Shown here: piece after piece, positions 17,588-24,772 of the stretch
How positions within the stretch are numbered: the stretch's first letter is position 1
How the letters are laid out: each line of letters starts with the position of its first letter
NCBI GenBank assembly: GCA_031291305.1
Contig: JARLJH010000050.1
Coordinates: forward strand, 1 to 57,874
Origin: Rhodoferax sp.
GTDB taxonomy: Bacteria; Pseudomonadota; Gammaproteobacteria; Burkholderiales; Burkholderiaceae_C
Length of the DNA: 57,874 bases
Direction: 5' to 3'
Made by a program: the position numbers and the translations under genes
Notes under the pieces: model-generated
The model's input: only the letters and a program-made list of their open reading frames with translations
Database searches by the model: none
Told to the model about the DNA's origin: nothing

Positions 17588-18040
17588 ATGACTACTTTGA
17601 TTCAGACGCTCTCCAACCAGGCACGCAACATGGCCGCGCGTTCGCCCTGGATCTACCGCATCAATGCCGGTTCCTGCAACGGATGCGACGTCGAATGCGC
17701 AACCACGGCGCTCATCCCCCGTTATGACGTCGAACGCCTCGGGTGTCAGTATTGCGGCAGCCCGCGTCATGCCGATATTGTGCTAATCACTGGGCCGCTA
17801 ACGGCACGCGTCAAGGATGCCGTCATGCGCGTCTACAACGAAATCCCTGAGCCTAAAGTCACGGTCGCAGTGGGCGTATGTCCGATCTCCGGCGGCATTT
17901 TTCGTGATGGTTACGCGGTGCTCGCCCCCATCGGCCAACATCTTCAGGTCGACGTGAACGTCCCCGGCTGTCCACCACGGCCACCAGCCATCATTGAAGG
18001 TATCGCTCAGGCTATTGCAATCTGGCGCGAGCGTCTTTGA
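17588..18040 (+). CDS. group 4 [NiFe] hydrogenase small subunit, NuoB/HycG-like
   Basis: Small subunit of 150 residues carrying the proximal [4Fe-4S] cluster next to the NiFe site. Ligand motifs are GSCNGCDVE (C30, C33), VGVCPISGG and the C-terminal VPGCPPRP. Like other group 4 small subunits it has no Tat signal and no medial or distal cluster domain, which marks it as a cytoplasmic, membrane-attached enzyme. The start at 17588 has GGAG upstream; the longer in-frame start at 17456 lies in the preceding gene. Electrons pass from the NuoI-like subunit through this cluster to the active site. Confidence 0.95.
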   Translation: MTTLIQTLSNQARNMAARSPWIYRINAGSCNGCDVECATTALIPRYDVERLGCQYCGSPRHADIVLITGPLTARVKDAVMRVYNEIPEPKVTVAVGVCPISGGIFRDGYAVLAPIGQHLQVDVNVPGCPPRPPAIIEGIAQAIAIWRERL

Positions 18041-18059
18041 AAAATAAAAAGGAATGGTC

Positions 18060-18563
18060 ATGAGTTTTGTCAAAACATTGATTAGCAATTTGGTTCACGG
18101 GCCATCCACCGAAGCCTACCCCTTTGGTCCGGCTTGGACACCGGCTCATTTTCGCGGCCGTGTCGAGTTCAAGCTTTCCTCCTGCACTGCCTGCCGCGCT
18201 TGCGAGCAAGTGTGCGCACCCGGAGCCATTCGCTTCGACAAGACGCCGGAGGGACTGCGCTTCATGTTGTGGCATAACACCTGCGTGTTTTGCGGCCTGT
18301 GCGAGTTTTACTGCCCCACCGATGCTATTCATCAAACTAACGACTGGCATATGGCGCACGCCACCGAGCGCCAATATGAAATCGGAATACGTGAGGTGAT
18401 TCCCTATGTCAGTTGTACCGGCTGCGGACTCAAGGCACTCGCCAGTGCCCCTAATCCCGGTGGTGTCGAGCCACCGTTTTCTCCAGAGGAAGTAGAAATT
18501 CAACGTAACCTTTGCCCAGCCTGCCGCAAAAAGGCGTTGGCAGAACGAGGAGTTCAAAAATGA
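18060..18563 (+). CDS. group 4 hydrogenase ferredoxin-like subunit, NuoI/HyfH-like
   Basis: Electron-transfer subunit of 167 residues with two [4Fe-4S] motifs, CTACRACEQVCAP and CVFCGLCEFYCPT. The C-terminal part adds CTGCG and CPACRKK pairs, possibly a zinc site or further cluster ligands. It receives electrons from soluble ferredoxin. The ATG at 18060 has AAGGA at good spacing; an ATG six bases earlier is less well placed. The stop overlaps the next gene (ATGA). Confidence 0.93.
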   Translation: MSFVKTLISNLVHGPSTEAYPFGPAWTPAHFRGRVEFKLSSCTACRACEQVCAPGAIRFDKTPEGLRFMLWHNTCVFCGLCEFYCPTDAIHQTNDWHMAHATERQYEIGIREVIPYVSCTGCGLKALASAPNPGGVEPPFSPEEVEIQRNLCPACRKKALAERGVQK

Positions 18564-19150
18564 GCGTACTGCCCGACAACATTGAATCGAGCCTGGCCTG
18601 TGCAGCGCCATCTGGCATCCAGCTGACCAGCACCAGCAACGCCAAAGGCGTCTGCTCAAGCTGGTGCACCTTGGCAGACAAGGATGATTTGCTATCTGTC
18701 GCCAAGCTGATGAAATCCATGGGTGCGCGCCTGTCGACAATTACCATCTTGCAGCCAAAGGCCAAGTCTGCGCCGCCAGCCAAGGAGGATGAAACACCGG
18801 TTGCACCCACCTTCTTTGGTGGCACCGCCACCGACGGTAAGACGTTCGAGATCGATTACCACTTTGATATCGACGGTGACACACTGACACTGGTCGTACA
18901 TGTGCCTTATGGAGGCGATGTGCAGTCGCTGACGACACTGTTTCGATGCGCCGATTGGCCCGAGCGCGAATTGATGGAACTCTATTCCGTCGTCGTTCGT
19001 GGTCATCCCGATCCACGGCGCTTGTTTATCGATCCGGGCATAGAGAACGCCGTGTTGGAACGCCTGATTCCTTTTTCGACACTGGTCAATAGCGCCACCA
19101 CCAAAGGCCTATGGGAAAAGATATTGGCCAATAAGGGAAGTCAATCATGA
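18560..19150 (+). CDS. group 4 hydrogenase NuoC-like subunit (HycE N-domain type)
   Basis: NuoC/30-kDa-like subunit, 196 residues, separate from the large subunit rather than fused as in E. coli HycE and HyfG. The recognisable part is FRCADWPERELMELYSVVVRGHPDPRRLF, of which the segment DWPEREL...RGHPDPRRL is the family hallmark. The N-terminal half is divergent. The start at 18560 overlaps the previous stop; the stop overlaps the start of the large subunit gene, so the three genes are tightly coupled. Confidence 0.9.
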   Translation: MSVLPDNIESSLACAAPSGIQLTSTSNAKGVCSSWCTLADKDDLLSVAKLMKSMGARLSTITILQPKAKSAPPAKEDETPVAPTFFGGTATDGKTFEIDYHFDIDGDTLTLVVHVPYGGDVQSLTTLFRCADWPERELMELYSVVVRGHPDPRRLFIDPGIENAVLERLIPFSTLVNSATTKGLWEKILANKGSQS

Positions 19151-20232
19151 GTAACTTTACTATTCCTGTCGGTCCGCTCAACGTAGCGCTCGAAGAACCG
19201 ATGTATTTCAAAGTCGACGTGCATGGCGAAACAGTTTCTAATGTGGAGATTCATGCAGGTCACGTGCATCGCGGTATCGAGTACCTGGTGACCAAACGCA
19301 ACGTGTTTCAAAACCTGGTGTTGACCGAGCGCATCTGCTCCTTGTGCTCCAACAGTCACCCTCAGGCCTACGCGATGGCGATTGAGCAGATTGCTGGGCT
19401 TACTGTGCCGCCGCGCGGCGAATACATGCGTGTCATCGCAGATGAGATCAAGCGAGTGGCTTCGCATCTGTTCAATGTTGGTGTTTTGGCCCACTTGGTC
19501 GGTTTCGAGTCACTGTTCATGCACGTCATGGAAGTTCGTGAAACGATGCAGGATGTCAAAGAGTCCATGTTCGGCAATCGCATGGATCTGGGGGCGCATG
19601 TCATCGGTGGCGTGCGCTTTAACTTCAATGACGAGAACATTGCCTACCTCAAGGCGCAGCTTGACCGCATCGCACCGGAGGTAGCCGAGATCACCCATAT
19701 CTATCGCAGCAACAGTTCGATTCTCAGGCGCACGCGCGGCATCGGCGTCCTGTCCCACGCTGACGCCATTGAATGCTCAACGGTAGGACCGGTCGCACGC
19801 GCGTCGGGCGTCAATTACGACGTTCGCGTCAAGGCTCCTTACGCAGCCTACGACCGTCTCGAAGTGCCTGTACATATTCTTCCAGATGGCGATGTCTGGT
19901 CGCGTGCAATGGTTCGCCTGCAGGAAGTCGCTACTGCGATCGACATTCTTCGTCAGTGTCTAAATGCTTTGCCTGCGGGGCCAACATCGTGCACCACTGA
20001 GCGCCCCCCCATCCCGGTTGGAGAGGCCATCGGCAAGTGCGAGGCGCCAAGGGGTGAACTCATTTACTACGTGCGCATGACCGACTCGCCAAAGCCGGAG
20101 CGGGTCAAATGGCGCGTTCCGAGCTTCATGAACTGGGATGCACTGCGTTTCATGCTGAAAGACGCCAAGATTGCCGACATAGCGATCATCGTGAACAGCA
20201 TTGACCCATGCATATCCTGCACTGAGCGCTGA
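19147..20232 (+). CDS. group 4 [NiFe] hydrogenase large subunit, NuoD/HycE-like
   Basis: Catalytic subunit of 361 residues. Both CxxC pairs that bind nickel and iron are present: ERICSLCSNSH (C64, C67) and DPCISCTER (C355, C358). This separates it from complex I NuoD and from Ehr-type proteins that lost the metal. The protein ends three residues after the last cysteine, so the C-terminal extension normally removed by a HycI-type protease is absent, as I recall for CooH-type hydrogenases. No protease gene is present. It should interconvert H+ and H2 using ferredoxin electrons, coupled to ion pumping. Last gene of the six-gene hydrogenase operon. Confidence 0.95.
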   Translation: MSNFTIPVGPLNVALEEPMYFKVDVHGETVSNVEIHAGHVHRGIEYLVTKRNVFQNLVLTERICSLCSNSHPQAYAMAIEQIAGLTVPPRGEYMRVIADEIKRVASHLFNVGVLAHLVGFESLFMHVMEVRETMQDVKESMFGNRMDLGAHVIGGVRFNFNDENIAYLKAQLDRIAPEVAEITHIYRSNSSILRRTRGIGVLSHADAIECSTVGPVARASGVNYDVRVKAPYAAYDRLEVPVHILPDGDVWSRAMVRLQEVATAIDILRQCLNALPAGPTSCTTERPPIPVGEAIGKCEAPRGELIYYVRMTDSPKPERVKWRVPSFMNWDALRFMLKDAKIADIAIIVNSIDPCISCTER

Positions 20233-20299
20233 GTTTTTCACCGGCGGACAACTGCTTCAAGGCACCATGAATTCGATGATTTTTAGTGCACAAGGCGTC

Positions 20300-20401
20300 A
20301 TGACTTAACAAATCGCTCCGGAACTCTGCCAAGCTTGTAGTTCCTGCGGATCCGAGTGCCCAAGCCGCACCGTTAGCCACGTCGAAAAAACATCGATTTG
20401 A
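20300..20401 (+). pseudogene. decayed third copy of the 2x[4Fe-4S] ferredoxin gene
   Basis: Read from the ATG at 20300 the frame gives MT-stop-QIAPELCQAC, then SSCGSECPSRTVSHVEK, then a stop at 20399-20401. This aligns with the first 30 residues of the ferredoxins at 20632 and 32482 (MAYKIIPELCQAC...ISHVEK). The third codon TAC has become TAA, and the second half is no longer recognisable. It lies between the hydrogenase operon and the intact ferredoxin gene, pointing to local duplication and decay. Confidence 0.85.
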
Positions 20402-20494
20402 CTTATTGCGTACGGTCATTGTCCCGATATGTTCATAGCTGACCTCGTAGGTCATTCATGGCGCATCCTCATTTAGTCAACAACATCTTCAATG

Positions 20495-20511
20495 TGTCTC
20501 AAATTGATACA
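20495..20511. promoter_or_regulatory. dyad operator, copy 2 (TGTCTC-N5-GATACA)
   Basis: Degenerate copy of the 17-bp dyad, 121 bases before the ferredoxin start at 20632. Outer TGTC and ACA are kept. Confidence 0.55.
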
Positions 20512-20631
20512 TATTGAACAAAAGTCAACTGGATTTATTGATCCTCTTTTCCCGGAGTGGAACTATTCGTTCCAGACGCACAAATCGCGTCTCGATTTGA
20601 TTTTTTCTACCCGTTTCTTTAGGAGATCATC

Positions 20632-20823
20632 ATGGCTTACAAAATCATTCCCGAGCTCTGCCAGGCCTGCGGGTCCTGCGAATCTGAGTGCCCCAACCGC
20701 GCCATCAGTCACGTCGAGAAGGTCTACACAATCGACCCCAATAAGTGCAAAGAGTGCCAAGGCACCTATGACAGCCCAATGTGCGCACAGCTTTGCAACA
20801 CAGATGCCTGCGTTCCTGCCTGA
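20632..20823 (+). CDS. 2x[4Fe-4S] ferredoxin, Allochromatium type (copy 1)
   Basis: Small electron carrier, 63 residues. Cluster I ligands are C10, C13, C16 and C20 (CxxCxxCxxxCP). Cluster II has C39, C42, C51 and C55 with the eight-residue spacing of the Chromatium vinosum-type low-potential ferredoxins. An extra cysteine is at C60. AGGAG precedes the ATG. It is 57/63 identical to the copy at 32482. It sits between the hydrogenase and molybdenum aldehyde oxidoreductase genes and is the obvious carrier between them. Confidence 0.96.
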   Translation: MAYKIIPELCQACGSCESECPNRAISHVEKVYTIDPNKCKECQGTYDSPMCAQLCNTDACVPA

Positions 20824-20861
20824 ACCTACTGGCGTCGTACGAAAGTAATTGCGAGGTACCT

Positions 20862-21698
20862 ATGGATCTCTACGAAGAAATCGTCAACTTGCGACAACAA
20901 GGACGAACCTGCGCACTGGCCTCCATCATCAACACGGCGGGATCAATACCGTCGTCCACCACAGCAAAGATGTTGGTTCGCGATGACGGCAGCATTGTCG
21001 GAACCATCGGGGGTGGAGCGGGTGAGTTGGAAGTCATCGGGATTGCCCGTGAGGTCATCCAGAAGGGGAAGCCACAGACCATCAGCTTCAACCTGACCAA
21101 GCGCCCAGGAATTGACGCGGGCATGGTTTGCGGCGGCAGTCTGGATGTTTTCGTGGAGCCCATCATACCCAACCCGACCCTGTATATCTTTGGTGCCGGA
21201 CATACTGGCCTAGCCACCTACCGGATTGCCCGATCTGCCGGGTTTGATGTGGTCATGGTTGACGAGCGCAAGGCGTTCGCAAACCGTGAGCGCTATCCAG
21301 ACGCCAAAGATATCGTGGTGGCCGAACTGGATCAAGCGACGTTGCAATTGGCACCCACGCCCGCATCCTTCATCGTTTCCCTTACCCCAGGCCACCAAAC
21401 CGACATGCGCGTGCTGCGTTGGGCCATAGGGACCAAGGCTTGCTACATCGGCATGATGGGCTCCAAACGCAAGGTCACCGGCATCTTTCAGGAGTTGCAA
21501 AAGGAAGGCATTCCCGCTGAGAGTTTTTCCAATGTGCATGCGCCGATTGGACTCAATATCGGGGCCGACACACCGGAAGAAATCGCGGTCTCGATTGTGG
21601 CCGAACTGATCGCCTGCCGTCGTCACTGTGACACTGCCATCGCTCATCTCGGTTTGCCATCCACACAAGGTGATGTCCGCTTAAAGAAGGTTGGCTAG
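20862..21698 (+). CDS. XdhC/CoxI-family molybdoenzyme chaperone
   Basis: XdhC-like protein of 278 residues. In relatives it binds sulfurated Mo cofactor and delivers it to xanthine dehydrogenase-family enzymes. The N-terminal XdhC/CoxI domain has CALASIINTAGSIPSS and GTIGGGAGELEVIG. The C-terminal Rossmann domain has LYIFGAGHTGLATYRIA, VVMVDER and IGMMGSKRKV. The ATG at 20862 lies 38 bases after the ferredoxin stop and 117 bases before the aldehyde oxidoreductase start, so it should serve that enzyme. In-frame starts upstream lie inside the ferredoxin gene. Confidence 0.92.
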   Translation: MDLYEEIVNLRQQGRTCALASIINTAGSIPSSTTAKMLVRDDGSIVGTIGGGAGELEVIGIAREVIQKGKPQTISFNLTKRPGIDAGMVCGGSLDVFVEPIIPNPTLYIFGAGHTGLATYRIARSAGFDVVMVDERKAFANRERYPDAKDIVVAELDQATLQLAPTPASFIVSLTPGHQTDMRVLRWAIGTKACYIGMMGSKRKVTGIFQELQKEGIPAESFSNVHAPIGLNIGADTPEEIAVSIVAELIACRRHCDTAIAHLGLPSTQGDVRLKKVG

Positions 21699-21712
21699 TC
21701 AGCATTCCTGAC

Positions 21713-21736
21713 GGGGGAGTTGCAAACTTTTCCCCC
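21713..21736. other. hairpin between xdhC-like gene and aldehyde oxidoreductase
   Basis: GGGGGA and TCCCCC arms separated by 12 bases in a 116-base gap. There is no T-run behind it, so it is more likely a pause, processing or mRNA-stability element than a terminator. Confidence 0.4.
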
Positions 21737-21814
21737 TGTGCAATACAACAACAAGAAGCTTCGTCTCATTAGTTTTCAGTTCGTTTCCTTAATTTCAACA
21801 ACAAGGAGTTAGCA

Positions 21815-24571
21815 ATGAAAAGAATCATCATCAACGTCAATGGAGTCGACCGCCCACTGATCGTCGATCCTGCCAAGAAACTGGCCGATGTTCTACGCGA
21901 GCAGCTTTTGATGACGGGCTGCAAGGTCTGCTGCGACAACGGCCAGTGCGGCACTTGTACCGTTTTGATCGACGACAAGCCGATTAAGGCCTGCATGGTT
22001 CCCGTCAGCAAGTACCAGAACGGCGAGAAGATAGTCACCATTGAAGGCATCGGCACGTCCGAGAATCTGCACCCCCTGCAAGTCACCTGGATGCACCACG
22101 GCGGCGCTCAGTGTGGCGTGTGCACCCCCGGCTTCATCATGTCGGCCAAGTCTTTGCTCGACAAGAACAACAAGCCGACGCGTGAGGAAATTCGCAGCTG
22201 GTTCAACCGCAATCGCAATGCCTGTCGCTGCACCGGCTATAAGCCCCTCACCGATGCGGTGATGGATGCAGCCGCCATCATGCGCGGCGAAAAAACCCGT
22301 GAAGAGTTCGCGTCCAAGGTGCCCGATAACGGCAGCATCCTCGGCTCCCGGTATCACCGTCCGTCGGCTCTGGCCAAAGTCACCGGCACCTGGGACTTCG
22401 GCGCCGACGTTGTCATGCATATGCCACCGGATACCTTGCACCTCGCCCTCGTTCAGGCGACGGTTTCTCACGCCAACATCAAGGGAATCGACACTAATGA
22501 AGCCGGGAAAATGCCTGGCGTGGTCAGTGTCCTGACCTGGAAGGATGTTTCCGGGAAGAACGCCATTACCGGCCTTATCACATTCCCCAGCAACAAGGGT
22601 GATGGTTGGGATCGACCGATCCTCTGCAAGGACAAGGTGTTCCAGTTCGGCGATGCCATCGCCTTGGTGGCCGCCGACACGGTGGAACACGCCCGTGCCG
22701 CCGCAGAGAAGGTGAAGGTAGACCTGGAGGTGCTGCCTGCCTACATGGATGGCTGGGCGGCCATGGAGCCCGATGCGCTCGAAATCCACCCCGGTGTCCC
22801 CAACGTTTACTACGAGCAGGGGATGGTGAAAGGCGAAGAAACCGCCCCCATCATGGCGAGTGCCGCTCACGTGGTCGAAGCAGACACCTATTGCAGCCGC
22901 CAACCTCACCTGCACCTCGAACCAGACTGTGGCTGCGCCTATATCGACGACGATGGCATCCTCACCATCCAGTCGAAGAGCATCGGCCTGCACCTGCACC
23001 ATGCCATGATTGCGCCAGGCCTCGGCATTGAACCCGCCAAACTCCGGCTGGTTCAGAACGGCACAGGCGGCACCTTCGGCTACAAGTTCAGCCCGACCAT
23101 GGAAGCCCTTCTCGGCGTGGCCGCCATGGCGACCAAACGTCCGGTCTCGCTGGTCTACACCCAGTACCAGAACATCACCTACACCGGCAAGCGTTCACCG
23201 GCCGAGGTGAAGTGCAAACTTGCTGCTGACAAGGACGGCAAACTGCTGGCCATGGAAACCGACTGGTGGCTCGACCACGGCCCCTATTCCGAGTTCGGGG
23301 ATCTCGTCACCTCGCGCCAAGGCCAGTTCACAGGTGCGGGCTACGACATCAAGAACATTCGCGGTCATGGCAAAACAGTCTGCACCAACCACGCCTGGGG
23401 CTCCGCTTTCCGTGCCTTCGGTTCGCCGCAAGCGTTTCTGTCGTCGGAAATCGCCATGGATATGCTCGCCGAAAAAATCGGCATCGATCCATTGGAACTG
23501 CGTTACAAGAACGTCTACCGCCCCGGTGCAACAACCCCTACGGGCCAAGTACCTGAAGTCTTCGTGCTCGATACGCTGCTCGACATGATCCGACCCAAGT
23601 GGGAAGAGGCCAAGGCCCGCTGCAAAGCCTTCAACGTCCCCGGCAAGAAGCGCGGGGTCGGCATCTCCATCGGCATCTACGGTTGCGGCCTGGACGGCCC
23701 GGACTCTTCCGAGGCGGCCATTGAACTGACTGCCAAGGGCGTCACCGCCCATAACGCCTGGCAGGACCACGGTCAGGGCTCCGACCTGTCCACCCAGACC
23801 ATCGTCCACCATACCTTGCAGCCGCTCAACCTGAAACCAGAACAGATCAGGCTGATCATGAATACCACCGACGAGCCCAATGCCGGCCCGGCAGGCGGCA
23901 GCCGCTCCAACGTCTTTGTTGGTAACGCTATCCGCGTCAGCTGCGAAATGCTGCTCAACGCCATGCGCAAACCTGACGGCAGCTATCGCACTTACCAGGA
24001 GATGGTTGCGGAAAAGATACCTCTGCGTTACGACGGCAAGTGGGTCGCTGCGGATTGCACCGCCTGCGACGAAAAGACCGGCCAAGGCAATCCCTTCCCG
24101 ATCTACATGTACGAGGTGTTTGTTCCGGAAGTCGAAGTGGACCTTGCAACCGGCAAAGTCACTGTGGTCAAGTTCACCACTGCGGTAGACGTGGGCACCA
24201 TCATCAACCGGACAACGGTGGACGGCCAAATCTACGGTGGCCTCGCTCAGGGTATTGGTCTGGCGTTGACCGAAGACTTCGATGACCTGAAGAAACACAC
24301 CAACCTGCTCGATTGCGGTCTGCCCTATCCGCGAGACATTCCGGATGACATGGAAATCATGTACCTGGAAACACCGCGGCCACTCGGCCCCTTTGGTGCG
24401 GCCGGTGTGGGTGAGGCACCGCTGACGGCACCGCATCCGGCGATTCTCAACGCCATCTACAACGCTTGCGGCGTGCGCGTCTTCAAGGTGCCCGCACTGG
24501 CCGAGGTGGTCAAGAAGGCGTTGGATGAGAAAGCTGACGGCAAGTCCGGTGTTGTTCCGGCTCGCAACTGA
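21815..24571 (+). CDS. mop: molybdenum aldehyde oxidoreductase, MOP type, without FAD domain
   Basis: Xanthine oxidase-family aldehyde oxidoreductase of 918 residues, architecture of Desulfovibrio gigas MOP. The plant-type [2Fe-2S] cluster has C40, C45, C48 and C60; the second [2Fe-2S] has C100, C103, C137 and C139, the same numbers I recall for D. gigas. The molybdopterin domain starts near 190, with QPHLHLEPDC, GGTFGYKFSP, GSAFRAFGSP and the catalytic glutamate in GAAGVGEAPLT (about E867). There is no flavin subunit or domain, so electrons must leave to ferredoxin or flavodoxin. It oxidises aldehydes to acids; a molybdopterin cytosine dinucleotide cofactor is expected and fits the MobA/MocA-like gene downstream. 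Confidence 0.95.
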   Translation: MKRIIINVNGVDRPLIVDPAKKLADVLREQLLMTGCKVCCDNGQCGTCTVLIDDKPIKACMVPVSKYQNGEKIVTIEGIGTSENLHPLQVTWMHHGGAQCGVCTPGFIMSAKSLLDKNNKPTREEIRSWFNRNRNACRCTGYKPLTDAVMDAAAIMRGEKTREEFASKVPDNGSILGSRYHRPSALAKVTGTWDFGADVVMHMPPDTLHLALVQATVSHANIKGIDTNEAGKMPGVVSVLTWKDVSGKNAITGLITFPSNKGDGWDRPILCKDKVFQFGDAIALVAADTVEHARAAAEKVKVDLEVLPAYMDGWAAMEPDALEIHPGVPNVYYEQGMVKGEETAPIMASAAHVVEADTYCSRQPHLHLEPDCGCAYIDDDGILTIQSKSIGLHLHHAMIAPGLGIEPAKLRLVQNGTGGTFGYKFSPTMEALLGVAAMATKRPVSLVYTQYQNITYTGKRSPAEVKCKLAADKDGKLLAMETDWWLDHGPYSEFGDLVTSRQGQFTGAGYDIKNIRGHGKTVCTNHAWGSAFRAFGSPQAFLSSEIAMDMLAEKIGIDPLELRYKNVYRPGATTPTGQVPEVFVLDTLLDMIRPKWEEAKARCKAFNVPGKKRGVGISIGIYGCGLDGPDSSEAAIELTAKGVTAHNAWQDHGQGSDLSTQTIVHHTLQPLNLKPEQIRLIMNTTDEPNAGPAGGSRSNVFVGNAIRVSCEMLLNAMRKPDGSYRTYQEMVAEKIPLRYDGKWVAADCTACDEKTGQGNPFPIYMYEVFVPEVEVDLATGKVTVVKFTTAVDVGTIINRTTVDGQIYGGLAQGIGLALTEDFDDLKKHTNLLDCGLPYPRDIPDDMEIMYLETPRPLGPFGAAGVGEAPLTAPHPAILNAIYNACGVRVFKVPALAEVVKKALDEKADGKSGVVPARN

Positions 24572-24580
24572 GCTCTAGAC

Positions 24581-24617
24581 GGCGGGGCGTGGGAGTTTTG
24601 TCTCCACACGCCTCGCC
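24581..24617 (+). terminator. strong hairpin downstream of mop, possible terminator
   Basis: GGCGGGGCGTGGGAG pairs with CTCCACACGCCTCGCC across a TTTTGT loop with one or two mismatches. The position directly after the stop suggests a 3' end or processing site, but the usual U-run is missing. Confidence 0.45.
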
Positions 24618-24633
24618 GGTAGCTACACGTTTT

Positions 24634-24675
24634 ATAGCTACTTACGCAAGTTATATAAGGGCTACAGGCATAAAA
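24634..24675 (+). repeat. 42-bp dispersed intergenic repeat, copy A
   Basis: Starts ATAGCT and ends GGCTACAGGCATAAAA. It has the same length and ends as the copy at 41455-41496; a diverged copy in opposite orientation lies at 47801-47845. Confidence 0.6.
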
Positions 24676-24772
24676 AGCATTAGACGTTTACGCCAACAGG
24701 CTGTGTGGATGACGCACCGTGCTTGTCTGTGGCCAATGACCGCGCTCGGCGTTTAGAAAGGCAAGCACCATC

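Larger units (their letters stand above)
24572..24772. other. intergenic region after mop with hairpins and a dispersed repeat
   Basis: Two hundred bases without a gene. A long hairpin (24581-24595 with 24602-24617, loop TTTTGT) follows the mop stop. A 42-bp dispersed repeat copy lies at 24634-24675. No T-tract follows the hairpin, so termination may be partial. Confidence 0.5.

Noticed and set aside
19147-20232. Reading the NuoD-like gene and its neighbours as part of respiratory complex I
   Set aside because: Both nickel-binding CxxC pairs are present, no NADH module genes are nearby, and hypA/hypB and a nickel importer sit next door.
24581-24617. Calling the hairpin after mop a definite terminator
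   Set aside because: No T-run follows, so I list it only as a possible terminator at reduced confidence.
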